Shown here: positions 43,018-51,322 of the stretch, in pieces | How positions within the stretch are numbered: the stretch's first letter is position 1 | Layout of the letters: every line of letters begins with the position of its first letter | Assembly: GCF_036826855.1 (NCBI RefSeq) | Contig: NZ_CP104578.1 | Location: 3,410,001-3,474,000 of the forward strand | Source: Streptomyces sp. SJL17-4 | Lineage (GTDB): Bacteria; Actinomycetota; Actinomycetes; Streptomycetales; Streptomycetaceae | Reading direction: 5' to 3' | Length of the DNA: 64,000 nucleotides | The notes under the pieces: generated by a model | Databases searched by the model: none | The model's input: only the letters and a program-made list of their open reading frames with translations | Told to the model about the DNA's origin: nothing | Translations under genes and position numbers: made by a program

Positions 43018-44235
43018 ATGAACGCTGCCACCACCACAGCGCCCCCGCCCGCCCCGCACCCCCTCCGTACCCGTTCCTTCCGGCTGCTCTTCACCGGCCG
43101 CGCCCTCTCCCTCCTGGGCGACGCCGCCATCCCCGCCGCCCTCGCCCTCGCCGTCCTGGAGGCCACCGGCTCCACCTCGGCGCTCGCCCTGGTCCTCGGC
43201 TGCGCGATGGTCCCCAAGCTGCTCCTGCTGCCGCTCGGCGGCGTGGTCGGCGACCGGTTCGACGCCCGTACGGTCGCGCTCACCACGGATCTCGTACGCT
43301 GCGGCACCCAGCTGGTCGTCGGGCTCCAACTCCTCGGCGGTACGCCCAGCCTGGCCGTCCTCGCGGTCGCCGAGGCGCTCGGCGGCGCGGCCGGGGCCTT
43401 CGCCATGCCGACCGACTCGCCGCTGGTGAAGGGGACGGTGGCGGCCGAGTCGCTGCACCGGGCCAACGCCGCGATGAGCGTCGCCCGGAGCGCCACCCGG
43501 CTCGGCGGCCCGGCGCTCGCCGGCACCCTCGTCCTGACCGTCGGGCCGGGCTGGGCGTTCGTCCTCGACGCGGCGACCTTCGCCGCCAGCGCGCTCATCC
43601 TGACGGCGGTGAAGGTCAAGCGGGTGCCGATCCCGCGCCGCTCGATCCGCGCCGATCTGGCGGAGGGCTGGCAGGAGGTCCGCTCCCGGGACTGGTACTG
43701 GACCAGCCTGATCGGCCACAGCGCCTGGAACGGCGCCGCGGCCGTCCTGATGACCCTCGGACCCGCCGTCGCCGTGCAGCGGCTCGGCGGCGGCACCACC
43801 TGGGTCGTCCTGCTCCAGGTCGGCGCCGTCGGCTTCCTCCTCGGGGCGCTGCTCGCCGACCGCGTCACACCCCGGCGCCCGATCCTCACGGCGAACCTCG
43901 GGCTCGCCACGTACGCGCTGCCGCTGGTCCTGCTCGCGGTCGCCGCGCCCGCGCCGCTGACGATCGCGGCCTACGGGCTCGCGCAGGCGGGCCTCGGGTT
44001 CCTCTCCCCCGTCTGGGCCACCGCCGTCCAACGGGCGGTGCCCGCCCACGCACTGGCCCGGGTCACCTCGTACGACTGGCTGCTCTCGCTGGCCGCCATG
44101 CCCCTGGGATACGCGCTGGCGCCGCTCGCGGCCTCGGCCTGGGGGCCGGAGGTGCCCCTGCTGGCCGCGGCCGTCGCCGTGGGCGGCTGCTGCGCCGCGA
44201 CGGCGCTCGTGCCGGGGGTGCGGCGCTTCCGCTGA
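43018..44235 (+). CDS. MFS exporter
   Basis: Protein of 405 residues with about 12 membrane segments, of the enterobactin/macrolide exporter group (MFS_3): SFRLLFTGRALSLLGDAAIPAALALAVLEATGS, GGVVGDRFDARTVALTTDLVR. The divergent MarR gene and operators suggest induction by a toxic compound. The substrate is unknown. Confidence 0.88.
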   Translation: MNAATTTAPPPAPHPLRTRSFRLLFTGRALSLLGDAAIPAALALAVLEATGSTSALALVLGCAMVPKLLLLPLGGVVGDRFDARTVALTTDLVRCGTQLVVGLQLLGGTPSLAVLAVAEALGGAAGAFAMPTDSPLVKGTVAAESLHRANAAMSVARSATRLGGPALAGTLVLTVGPGWAFVLDAATFAASALILTAVKVKRVPIPRRSIRADLAEGWQEVRSRDWYWTSLIGHSAWNGAAAVLMTLGPAVAVQRLGGGTTWVVLLQVGAVGFLLGALLADRVTPRRPILTANLGLATYALPLVLLAVAAPAPLTIAAYGLAQAGLGFLSPVWATAVQRAVPAHALARVTSYDWLLSLAAMPLGYALAPLAASAWGPEVPLLAAAVAVGGCCAATALVPGVRRFR

Positions 44236-44259
44236 GTCGCGCGGGGGGCGGTGGCGGCG

Positions 44260-44310
44260 GTGCCGGACGCGGTGTCGGCGGCGGTGCCGGGACGCGGTGT
44301 CGGCGGCGGC
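44260..44310. repeat. Two imperfect 25-bp direct repeats
   Basis: GCGGTGCCGG-ACGCGGTGTCGGCG occurs twice in a row between convergent genes, differing by one inserted G. No gene is present in 44236-44318. Confidence 0.6.
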
Positions 44311-44318
44311 TCAGGTGC

Positions 44319-45086
44319 CTACCGGCCCGCCTCTGCCAGGAAGTCGGTGAGCAGCCGGGCCGTCTCGTCCGGGCGCTCCAGGGCGGGGAGATGTCCGGCC
44401 CAGTCGAGGTCGACGCGGCGGGCGCCGGGCAGGAGGCGGGTGAGGTCGTCGGCGACCGCCCGGAAGTCGGGGAGGTCGTGTGCGCCCACCGCGACGAGGG
44501 CGGGGACCTTGATCCCGGCGAGGTCGTCGGCGGTGACCTCGGGGGTCACGGGGTAGAACTCCTCGGGGACGGCGAGCTGGACCTCGAAGGCGTGCCGCTG
44601 CATCTCCCGGACGAGCGCGCGGGCCTCGGGGCCGGCCTCGGGGCCGAGCCAGGCCTCGACGTTGAGCTCGACGGCGCCGTCGAGGTCGCCCGCTTCGAGG
44701 AGTTCGTCCTCGCGGCCGCCCCAGGCGCGCAGTTCGTCGCTGGGCGCGAACCCGGGGATGCCGGAGGCGAGCAGGGCGAGGGCGGAGACGTGGCCGGGGT
44801 GGCGGACGGCGAGTTCCAGGGCGACCTTGCCGCCGAAGGAGGAGCCGACGACGGCCGCCCGCTCGACGCCGAGGTGGTCGAGGAGGTCGCGTACGTCGTC
44901 GGCGTGGGTGTGCGCGGCGTCGACGGGGGTGTCCCCGAAGCCGCGGAGGTCGCAGCGGACGACACGGTGTCCGGCCTCGGCGAGGGCGTGGAACTGCCCG
45001 TCCCACATCCGGCGGTCGCAGACCCCGGAGTGCAGCAGGAGAACGGTCGAAGGGCCCTGGCCGACCAGGTCATGAGAGAGCGTCAT
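44319..45086 (-). CDS. Alpha/beta hydrolase
   Basis: Protein of 255 residues. Nucleophile elbow VVGSSFGGKVALEL (Ser in GSSFGG), oxyanion strand VLLLHSGVCDRRMW, acid in VAVGAHDLPDFR and the His in WAGHLPALERP are all present. TAGGGT (45094-45099) lies 7 nt before the ATG, indicating a leaderless mRNA. Substrate unknown; similar to 3-oxoadipate enol-lactonase-like hydrolases. Confidence 0.9.
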   Translation of the reverse strand: MTLSHDLVGQGPSTVLLLHSGVCDRRMWDGQFHALAEAGHRVVRCDLRGFGDTPVDAAHTHADDVRDLLDHLGVERAAVVGSSFGGKVALELAVRHPGHVSALALLASGIPGFAPSDELRAWGGREDELLEAGDLDGAVELNVEAWLGPEAGPEARALVREMQRHAFEVQLAVPEEFYPVTPEVTADDLAGIKVPALVAVGAHDLPDFRAVADDLTRLLPGARRVDLDWAGHLPALERPDETARLLTDFLAEAGR

Positions 45087-45186
45087 TCAGCCAACCCTAG
45101 GCGGCGGGACCGCTGGTGACCAGGGGTTTCCGGAGCGGGGTGCCCGCCTGCCGTCCGCCGGTCGCCCCACCGCGCCCGCATGTGAC

Positions 45187-45244
45187 TTGAACACGTTCAA
45201 AGAGAGGTCTACAGTCATGACCAACAGCTTTTGAACGCGTTCAA
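45187..45244 (+). promoter_or_regulatory. TetR-type operators and promoter
   Basis: TTGAACACGTTCAA (45187-45200) and the perfect palindrome TTGAACGCGTTCAA (45231-45244) lie 44 bp apart, four helical turns. The first overlaps a -35 (TTGAAC), which is 17 nt from TACAGT (45210-45215). The operon contains a TetR gene, the likely repressor. Confidence 0.8.
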
Positions 45245-45257
45245 GGGAGGGTGGGGC

Positions 45258-45692
45258 ATGGACCTCACTGTCGTCGCGTACATCGTCTATCTGCTGATCA
45301 GCGTGGCCCTGACCATCTGGGTCGCACGCACACTCAGCCGCAACGGAAGGATCTTCCTCTCCGACGTCCTGCACGGGAACGAGAAGCTCGCCGACGCGGT
45401 CAACCACCTCCTGGTGGTCGGCTTCTACCTCGTCAACTTCGGCTTCGTCGCCCTCTATCTGAGCCAGGACGAAGCCGTCCTCGACGCCCGCGCGCTCTTC
45501 GAGGCGCTCTCCGTGAAGCTCGGGGTCGTCCTGCTCGTCCTCGGCGTCATGCACCTGGGGAACGTCTACGTGCTCAACAAGATCCGGCGCCGCGGGGTCA
45601 TGGAGCGCGAACAGGTGCCGCCGGTCGGCCCGCAGGGCTGGACCGCGACCCCCAAGGGCGGCCCCTGGGCCCCGCCCGCGCCCCAGGGCTGA
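45258..45692 (+). CDS. Small integral membrane protein
   Basis: Protein of 144 residues with three or four membrane segments (VVAYIVYLLISVALTIWVARTL, LLVVGFYLVNFGFVALYL, LGVVLLVLGVMHLGNVYVL). It starts at ATG 45258 with GGAGGG before it; an in-frame TTG at 45231 lies inside the operator and is rejected. First gene of an operon with a DCC-family protein and a TetR regulator. Function unknown. Confidence 0.8.
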   Translation: MDLTVVAYIVYLLISVALTIWVARTLSRNGRIFLSDVLHGNEKLADAVNHLLVVGFYLVNFGFVALYLSQDEAVLDARALFEALSVKLGVVLLVLGVMHLGNVYVLNKIRRRGVMEREQVPPVGPQGWTATPKGGPWAPPAPQG

Positions 45693-45705
45693 GGGGGCAA
45701 GCCCC

Positions 45706-46155
45706 GTGCCGACCCCCGTGGGACGTCTGACCGTGCTGTACGACGCCGACTGCCCGCTCTGTGTGCACCTCAGGCACTGGCTGCTCCGCCAGCGGCAGCT
45801 CGTCCCGCTCGACCTCGTGCCGGCCGGGTCGCAGGAGGCCCGGCGACGCTTCCCGGAGCTCGACCACACCGCGACCCTGCGGGAGATCACCGTGGTCGGG
45901 GACCGGGGCCAGGTCTACCGGGAGACCTCCGCCTGGATCGTCTGTCTCTGGGCGCTCGCCGACCACCGGGCCAAGGCCCACTGGCTGGCCACCCCGGCCG
46001 GGCAGCCCTTCGCCCGGGTGACCGTCCTGGCGGCGGCGAAGTGGCGCGAGGCCCTCAAGGGGCCGGAGGACGGCGCCGGGCACGGCGAGGCCGGGCACTC
46101 CGAGGCCGGGCACTGCGGGGACGGGCGCTGCGAGGCCCCCGTCCCGCCCGGCTAG
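45706..46155 (+). CDS. DCC family thiol-disulfide protein (DUF393)
   Basis: Protein of 149 residues. LTVLYDADCPLCVHLRHWL has the DxxCPLC motif that gives the family its name; the fold is related to thioredoxin. The last 30 residues are a Gly/His/Glu-rich tail with two more cysteines. GTG start at 45706, 13 nt after the membrane gene. Confidence 0.85.
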   Translation: MPTPVGRLTVLYDADCPLCVHLRHWLLRQRQLVPLDLVPAGSQEARRRFPELDHTATLREITVVGDRGQVYRETSAWIVCLWALADHRAKAHWLATPAGQPFARVTVLAAAKWREALKGPEDGAGHGEAGHSEAGHCGDGRCEAPVPPG

Positions 46156-46158
46156 GCT
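46153..46158 (+). promoter_or_regulatory. -10 box of the TetR gene, overlapping a stop codon
   Basis: TAGGCT lies 7 nt before GTG 46166 and its first three bases are the stop codon of the DUF393 gene. No ribosome site precedes the GTG, so a leaderless internal transcript is likely. Confidence 0.55.
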
Positions 46159-46165
46159 CGTCCGT

Positions 46166-46933
46166 GTGACGGACGTGAAGGAAGACAAGAAGGCCCCGAA
46201 GAGCGAGCAGACCCGCACGCTCATCCTCGAAACCGCGCTCCGGCTGTTCAAGGAGCGCGGTTACGACAAGACGACGATGCGGGCCATCGCCCAGGAGGCC
46301 GGGGTCTCCGTGGGGAACGCGTACTACTACTTCTCGTCCAAGGAACACCTCGTCCAGGGCTTCTACGACCGGATCGCCGAGGAACACCAGGCGGCCGTCG
46401 AGCCCATCCTGGCCGGCGGCGAGAAGGACCTCACGGCCCGGATCCGGGGGGTCTACCTCGGCTGGCTCGACATCGCGGAGCCGTACCACGAGTTCGCGTC
46501 GCAGTTCTTCAAGAACGCCGCCGACCCGGACAGCCCGCTCAGCCCCTTCTCTCCCGAGTCGGAGGGTCCGCGCGAGGCGGCGATCGAGGTCCACCGGCGG
46601 GTCATCTCCGGTGCCTCCGTGAAGGTGGACCCGGAACTCAGGGAAGCCCTCCCGCAGTTGCTGTGGCTCCAGCAGATGGGCCTGGTCCTCTTCTGGGTGT
46701 ACGACCGCTCGGAGGGCGCGGCCAACAGCCGCCGGCTGGTCGAGCGGCTCGCGCCGGTCACCGCCCGCGCGATCTCGCTCTCCCGCTTCCGCATCCTGCG
46801 CCCGCTGGTCAAGGAGACGCACGAGCTGCTCTCCGACTTCATGCCGACGGCCGCGGGAATGGCGGCCTCGGGCAAGCCCAAGAAGAGGGCGAACCCGAAG
46901 CCGCCGAAGCCGGACGGGACCCCGGAGTCGTAG
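46166..46933 (+). CDS. TetR family regulator
   Basis: Protein of 255 residues. The HTH is RTLILETALRLFKERGYDKTTMRAIAQEAGVSVGNAYYYFSSKEHLVQGFYDRI. A larger ligand domain and a Lys/Pro-rich tail follow. It closes the operon that begins at the TTGAAC operators and is the obvious candidate to bind them. The ligand is unknown. Confidence 0.9.
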   Translation: MTDVKEDKKAPKSEQTRTLILETALRLFKERGYDKTTMRAIAQEAGVSVGNAYYYFSSKEHLVQGFYDRIAEEHQAAVEPILAGGEKDLTARIRGVYLGWLDIAEPYHEFASQFFKNAADPDSPLSPFSPESEGPREAAIEVHRRVISGASVKVDPELREALPQLLWLQQMGLVLFWVYDRSEGAANSRRLVERLAPVTARAISLSRFRILRPLVKETHELLSDFMPTAAGMAASGKPKKRANPKPPKPDGTPES

Positions 46934-46951
46934 ACCCCGGAGCCCCGGGGC

Positions 46952-48505
46952 CTAGATCCAGCTGAGCTCCCACAGGCGCCAGATGCCCGTACCGTCCGTC
47001 AGGTACTGGGAGCCGGCGACCGCCTCGGTGGCGAGGACGTAGTCCTTCTTCTGCCACAGCGGGACGAGCGGCACCTCGGACGCGACCTCGCTCTGGATCT
47101 CCTTGAAGTCGGACGTCGCCCGGGAGCGGTCGCCGAACTGCTGCGTCGAGGAGATCAGCTCGTCGATCCGCTTGCTGGAGAACCCGTTGTGCAGGGTGTT
47201 CCGGGTGCCGACGAGCGGCGCGGTGAAGCTGTCGGAGTCGGGGAAGTCGGGCAGCCAGCCGACCGTGTACGCGTCGTAGGTGCCCTTCGCGTACGCCTTC
47301 TGGAACTCCGCCCACTTGACCTCGACGGTCTCGACCCGGAAGAGGCCGGTCTTCTCCAACTGCCGCTTGATCTCGGCGGTCTCGGCGCCGTAGGTGGCGT
47401 CCGCGCGGTAGCCGAAGGTGAACTTCACCGGCGTCTTGATGCCGGCGTCCTTCAGGAGCTGCTTCGCCTTCTTGGCGTCCGGCTCCGGGTTGACGTCGTA
47501 GAACGCGGTGCTGTGCCCGAGGAAGCCCTGCGGGATGAGCGAGTACAGCGGCTCGACCGTGCCCTTGTAGGCGCCGGTGGTGATCGCCGGGCGGTCGAGG
47601 ACCGCGGCGACGGCCTGCCGTACGGCCTTGTCGGCCATCGGCGAGCCGGGCCGCACGTTGAAGTTGAGGTTGCGGATCTCGGCGCTCTCCGCCTCGGTGA
47701 CCCGGATCGCGTCCTGGGGCTCCAGGGTCGAGATGAACTCCGGCGGCAGCTGCCGGTGCGTCACCTCGACCGCCTTCGCCTTCCAGGCGTCGGCGAGGTC
47801 CGCGGACTGGCCGTAGTACTTCACGCGGACCGGGCCGCCGACCTTGGTGATGGCGCCGCGGTACTTCGGGTTCGGCTCCAGGAGCGCGGACTCGCCCGCC
47901 TTGTACTCCTTGAGGACGTACGGCCCCGAGCCGTCGACCGCCGGGTCCGTCCGCAGCTTGTTCGCCGGGTAGTGGTCCTTGTCGACGATCGAACCCGCGC
48001 CCGTGGCGAGCTTCAGCGGGAACGTGGCGTCCCGGCTGCTCAGCCGGAAGGTGACCTCACGGCCCTCGGCCGAGACGCTCTTCAGGGTCGGGAAGAGGGG
48101 CTGCGGACCGACGTCCGTCTTGATGCGCAGCATCCGCTCGAACGAGTACTTGACGTCCTCGGCCGTGATCTTGCGCCCGTTCGCGAACGAGAGGTCGTCG
48201 CGGAGCGTGCACTGATAGACCGTGAGCTTCGAGCCCTGGAACTTGCAGCTCTCCGCCGCGTCCGGGACGGGGGTCGTGAACCCCGGCTTGAACGTCAGCA
48301 ACGACTGGAAGACGTTGCTGTACATGGCCCAGGAACCGGCGTCGTACGCGCCGGCCGGGTCCAGTGAAGTGACCTCGTCGGTTGTGCCGACGCTGATCGG
48401 ATCGGTCCGACCGCCGTCGGAGGGCAGGAGTTGCCAGCCCCCCACTCCGGCGGCCACCAGTACTCCACAAGTGATGAGGATCCGCAGACGGACCGTCGAC
48501 CGCAT
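46952..48505 (-). CDS. Peptide/oligopeptide ABC substrate-binding protein
   Basis: Protein of 517 residues of family 5 extracellular solute-binding proteins: ISVGTTDEVTSLDPAGAYDAGSWAMYSNVFQSLLTF, YSFERMLRI, DGSGPYVLKEY and VGWLPDFPDSDSFTAPLVG. The N-terminus has a membrane anchor or uncleaved signal (ILITCGVLVAAGVGGWQLL) rather than a clear lipobox. AAGGAAG precedes the ATG. No permease or ATPase is adjacent, so it works with a transporter coded elsewhere. Confidence 0.88.
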   Translation of the reverse strand: MRSTVRLRILITCGVLVAAGVGGWQLLPSDGGRTDPISVGTTDEVTSLDPAGAYDAGSWAMYSNVFQSLLTFKPGFTTPVPDAAESCKFQGSKLTVYQCTLRDDLSFANGRKITAEDVKYSFERMLRIKTDVGPQPLFPTLKSVSAEGREVTFRLSSRDATFPLKLATGAGSIVDKDHYPANKLRTDPAVDGSGPYVLKEYKAGESALLEPNPKYRGAITKVGGPVRVKYYGQSADLADAWKAKAVEVTHRQLPPEFISTLEPQDAIRVTEAESAEIRNLNFNVRPGSPMADKAVRQAVAAVLDRPAITTGAYKGTVEPLYSLIPQGFLGHSTAFYDVNPEPDAKKAKQLLKDAGIKTPVKFTFGYRADATYGAETAEIKRQLEKTGLFRVETVEVKWAEFQKAYAKGTYDAYTVGWLPDFPDSDSFTAPLVGTRNTLHNGFSSKRIDELISSTQQFGDRSRATSDFKEIQSEVASEVPLVPLWQKKDYVLATEAVAGSQYLTDGTGIWRLWELSWI

Positions 48506-48697
48506 TGCCGTGCTTCCTTTTTTCGTCCACCCCAGCTGCGACGGCCCCCGAATACGCCGCGATGGCGTCATCCCATCACACGAATTTCGCAAGCGGAAGG
48601 GAAAACCTTCACACCACAGGCATATGTCCGGGAAATGCGAATTTAAGTTGATGACCAGCACGTATCGGGCTCGGTGCGGGGAGTGACATCGTCCCGG

Positions 48698-49975
48698 TCA
48701 CGCCTGCTTCGAGGCGAGTTCGACGAGGGTGATGTCCGAGGGCGCCCCGACCCGGACCGGCGGTCCCCAGGCGCCCGCGCCGCGCGAGACGTACAGCTGG
48801 GTGTCTCCGTACCGTTCCAGCCCGGCGACGGTCGGATTGGCCAGTTCGGCGAGGTAGTTGCCGGGCCAGAGCTGGCCGCCGTGGGTGTGACCGGAGAGCT
48901 GGAGGTCCACGCCGTGGCGTACGGCGTCGTGGACGACGATCGGCTGGTGCGCGAGGAGCACCGCGGCGCGGGCCCGGTCGCGGTCGCCGAGCGCCCGTCC
49001 GAAGTCGGGGCCCTGGCCCTCGCTCTCCCCCGCGATGTCGTCGACGCCGGCGAGGTCGAAGCCGGCTCCTATCTCCACGCGCTCGTTGCGCAGCGGGCGC
49101 AGCCCGAGCTCACGGACGTGGTCGACCCAGGCGTCGGCGCCCGAGAAGTACTCGTGGTTTCCGGTCACGAAGAAGGAGCCGTGCCGGGCGCGGAGCCGCG
49201 CGAGGGGCTCGGCGGCGGAGCCGAGGTTCTCGACGGTTCCGTCGACGAGGTCGCCGACGATCGCGATCAGGTCGGGCTGGGTGGAGTTGATCGTGTCCAC
49301 GATGCGCTGGGTGTGGGCGCGGCCGAGGATCGGCCCGAGGTGGATGTCGGAGACGACGGCGATCCGGTAGCCGTGGGCCGCGCGGGGGACCTTGGCGAGC
49401 GGGACGGTGACCCGCTTGACCCGGGGGCCGCGCAGCACGCCGTACGTGCCGTAGCCGACGGTCCCGACGGCGGCGGCGGCCGCGGCGCCGCCGACGACCC
49501 GGGAGACGAAGAGCCGCCGGGAGACCTCGGCGGGCGTCGTGGCGACTGACGACGGGGCCGCTTCGGCCGGCTCCCCGGGGGCGGCCGGCACGTGTTCCGG
49601 CACCGGCACGGGTACGGGCGCCGCCACCGGCGCCGCCGTGGGCGCCTCGGCCTGCGCACGGCGGTCGAGCCAACGGCGCAGCAGGGGTCTGACCGCCTCG
49701 CCGACGGCCAGGGCGAGGGTCACGTACAGGAGCAGCGCGAGCCACAGGAAGCCGGGCCAGGCGACCACCTGCTGGAGCACGAACGGCGCTCCGGCACGGG
49801 CCGAGCCGAGGGCCGCGAACGACAGCAGCGGCAGCACCACGACGGCGACGGTGCCCAGTCGGCGCGGCAGGCTCCCGCGCGTCGTGACATCACGCACGAG
49901 GCGCCGCCACACGTACCAGTGCACCGCACCGAGCAGTGCGAGCACCACGATCAGAACCAGCAGGAAGACGACCAC
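48698..49975 (-). CDS. Metallophosphoesterase membrane protein
   Basis: Protein of 425 residues. Two or three membrane segments in the first 90 residues and another near residue 160 precede a calcineurin-like domain with VVSDIHLGPILG, IVGDLVDG, TGNHEYFSG and SGHTHGGQLWPG, covering all metal ligands. The GTG start overlaps the end of the broken SCO4848-family gene upstream, which would normally be its operon partner. GAGGGGG is the ribosome site. Substrate unknown. Confidence 0.9.
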   Translation of the reverse strand: MVVFLLVLIVVLALLGAVHWYVWRRLVRDVTTRGSLPRRLGTVAVVVLPLLSFAALGSARAGAPFVLQQVVAWPGFLWLALLLYVTLALAVGEAVRPLLRRWLDRRAQAEAPTAAPVAAPVPVPVPEHVPAAPGEPAEAAPSSVATTPAEVSRRLFVSRVVGGAAAAAAVGTVGYGTYGVLRGPRVKRVTVPLAKVPRAAHGYRIAVVSDIHLGPILGRAHTQRIVDTINSTQPDLIAIVGDLVDGTVENLGSAAEPLARLRARHGSFFVTGNHEYFSGADAWVDHVRELGLRPLRNERVEIGAGFDLAGVDDIAGESEGQGPDFGRALGDRDRARAAVLLAHQPIVVHDAVRHGVDLQLSGHTHGGQLWPGNYLAELANPTVAGLERYGDTQLYVSRGAGAWGPPVRVGAPSDITLVELASKQA

Positions 49976-50142
49976 GCCCGGAAACCCCCTCTTCTACCGC
50001 TCGCGCGGCCCTGACCGTTTTCGCGGCGCGCGGCGCGCACCCCACGCAACCCGAGCACTCCGAGCACCGTCCCCAGGACAAAGGACGTGACGGCAAGCAG
50101 CAGACGAACCCAGAAGTAGGCCGTCGGGTCGCCGGCGTCGTG
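49951..50142 (-). pseudogene. C-terminal fragment of the split SCO4848-family gene
   Basis: From about 50140 down to 49951 the minus strand encodes DAGDPTAYFWVRLLLAVTSF and a following VLGTVLGVLGLRGVRAA segment, matching the second half of the intact copy at 50189-50428. The frame upstream of 50142 is unrelated sequence. The N-terminal half lies 2.4 kb away at 52528-52611. About 15 residues between the two halves are missing. Confidence 0.85.
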
Positions 50143-50188
50143 CCGGATACTGGCATGACCGACCCGCCTACCCCCGGAAGGGCATCCC

Positions 50189-50428
50189 GTGAAGCTCAGC
50201 CGTCGCACGTCCTGGTTCCTGCTCGCGTTCGGTGCCTGGTCTTGGATGATCTGGATCACCTTCGCTCGGAACCTGTACAAGGACGCGAGCGGACTTGCCT
50301 TCGACGACGCGGGCGACCCGACCGCCTACTTCTGGGTGCATCTCGCCCTTGCCGTGACGTCGTTCATCCTAGGGACAGCGGTCGGCGTGATCGGCCTGAG
50401 GGGCGTGCGAGCGAACACGGGCAAGTAG
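50189..50428 (+). CDS. Intact SCO4848-family membrane protein carried by the element
   Basis: Protein of 79 residues with two membrane segments: SWFLLAFGAWSWMIWITF and YFWVHLALAVTSFILGTAVGVIGL. It begins at GTG 50189 with GGAAGGG upstream and is on the opposite strand to both halves of the broken gene. It differs from them at many positions, and its codons are less GC-biased, so it looks like a foreign orthologue, perhaps carried to replace the gene disrupted by integration. The cellular function of the family is unknown. Confidence 0.82.
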   Translation: MKLSRRTSWFLLAFGAWSWMIWITFARNLYKDASGLAFDDAGDPTAYFWVHLALAVTSFILGTAVGVIGLRGVRANTGK

Positions 50429-50743
50429 AAAGCAGAGCCCGAAGAAGGCCCCGCGCTGTCTCGCTGCCCGTCCCGGCCGCCTGCCCTTCCTGCGGCGAAG
50501 CGCCCGGGACGGGGCCTGTCCTCCCGCCCCTGCCGTCTCGCACCGCCGCGATCACGGAAGGGATGGGAAACCTGGGTGTGCGGCTGGAGTGCTCGACGTA
50601 CAGGTAGACGGCGCGGCTCACCGGTCACGCCTGTACGGCTCGGCGCACATGGGGGTGCCGGTACACGACGACGGGCGGCCCGGACTGCCGCTCCACGGTG
50701 CCCCGGTCGCCGGGACGTAGGAACCTCGTACGTTCCCCACTTC
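50429..50743. other. Non-coding remainder of the integrated element
   Basis: No credible gene is seen. Short reading frames here have no starts or family matches. An inverted pair GGGACGTA (50712-50719) and TACGTTCCC (50729-50737) precedes the XRE fragment. Confidence 0.5.
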
Positions 50744-50772
50744 GGGACGTCCTACGGCGGGCAAAACGTCCC
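50744..50772 (+). promoter_or_regulatory. Inverted repeat before the XRE fragment
   Basis: GGGACGT (50744-50750) and ACGTCCC (50766-50772), ending 1 nt before the ATG. Together with the similar pair at 50712-50737 it looks like a tandem operator. Confidence 0.55.
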
Positions 50773-50773
50773 T

Positions 50774-50935
50774 ATGAGAAACGAGCGACTACGCCTCACC
50801 ATGGCGGGCGGTGAATGGACCTTCGCAACTCTCGCCAAAGCAATAGGAGTTGACCCGAAGAGCGTTGAGCGATGGGTGAATCCGGGGCGCATTCCCAGGC
50901 GACGTGCTTGTCCATGCCGCCGTCTTCCTCCATGA
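50774..50935 (+). pseudogene. N-terminal fragment of an XRE-type regulator
   Basis: The frame from ATG 50774 reads MRNERLRLTMAGGEWTFATL, then AKAIGVDPKSVERWVNPGRI, the DNA-binding start of a well-known Streptomyces regulator family. After RIPRR the frame runs into unrelated sequence and stops, so only about 45 of the expected several hundred residues remain. Confidence 0.75.
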
Positions 50936-51010
50936 GGCGTCCTATTCTCTTCCCACTTGCTCTGCGGTCCGGCATCCCTGCGGCAGATATGTCCGGGGCT
51001 GCGCGGCGTG

Positions 51011-51322
51011 CTATCGGCTCAGCTGCGAGCGCAGAGCGGTGATGAACCAACTGAAGACCGGCGCGAGAGTAGGCGGTACCGGCCAGCCGTTGACGGTCGA
51101 CAGAAGCTGCCAGTAGCGCTCCGCCCGCGGGTCTGCACCGGCCTCCAGACGGCGGACGAGCCACCGTCGCAGCTCGGCGTCGTCGGCACGCTCGAACGTC
51201 TCGGCGTAGAGCGCGGAGAGGGAGTCGACGACCGGCGCCGCCTGGGCGGACGTCGCCTCGATTCCCGCCGCGAGAGCTTCGCCGACCTGTTGGTTCGGCG
51301 ATGGAGTTCCGGACGTGCTCAA
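51011..51322 (-). pseudogene. C-terminal fragment of an unrelated protein fused behind the integrase remnant
   Basis: A minus-strand frame ends ...[40 protein letters not shown] and a short tail. It looks like the end of a MerR- or TipA-type effector protein, but the match is weak. Its upstream part (from about 51290) is integrase DNA read in another frame, so the two were joined by a deletion. TTG at 51320-51322 is only a nominal start. Confidence 0.5.

Noticed and set aside
45231..45257. TTG start at 45231 for the small membrane protein
   Set aside because: It lies inside the TetR operator and has no ribosome site, while ATG 45258 has GGAGGG just upstream.
49951..50280. A complete minus-strand small membrane gene of 109 residues
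   Set aside because: Only the part from about 50142 onward matches the SCO4848 family; the start is antisense to the intact plus-strand copy.
50364..50621. Minus-strand 85-residue frame opposite the end of the SCO4848 copy
   Set aside because: No motif, no ribosome site and overlapping an established gene.
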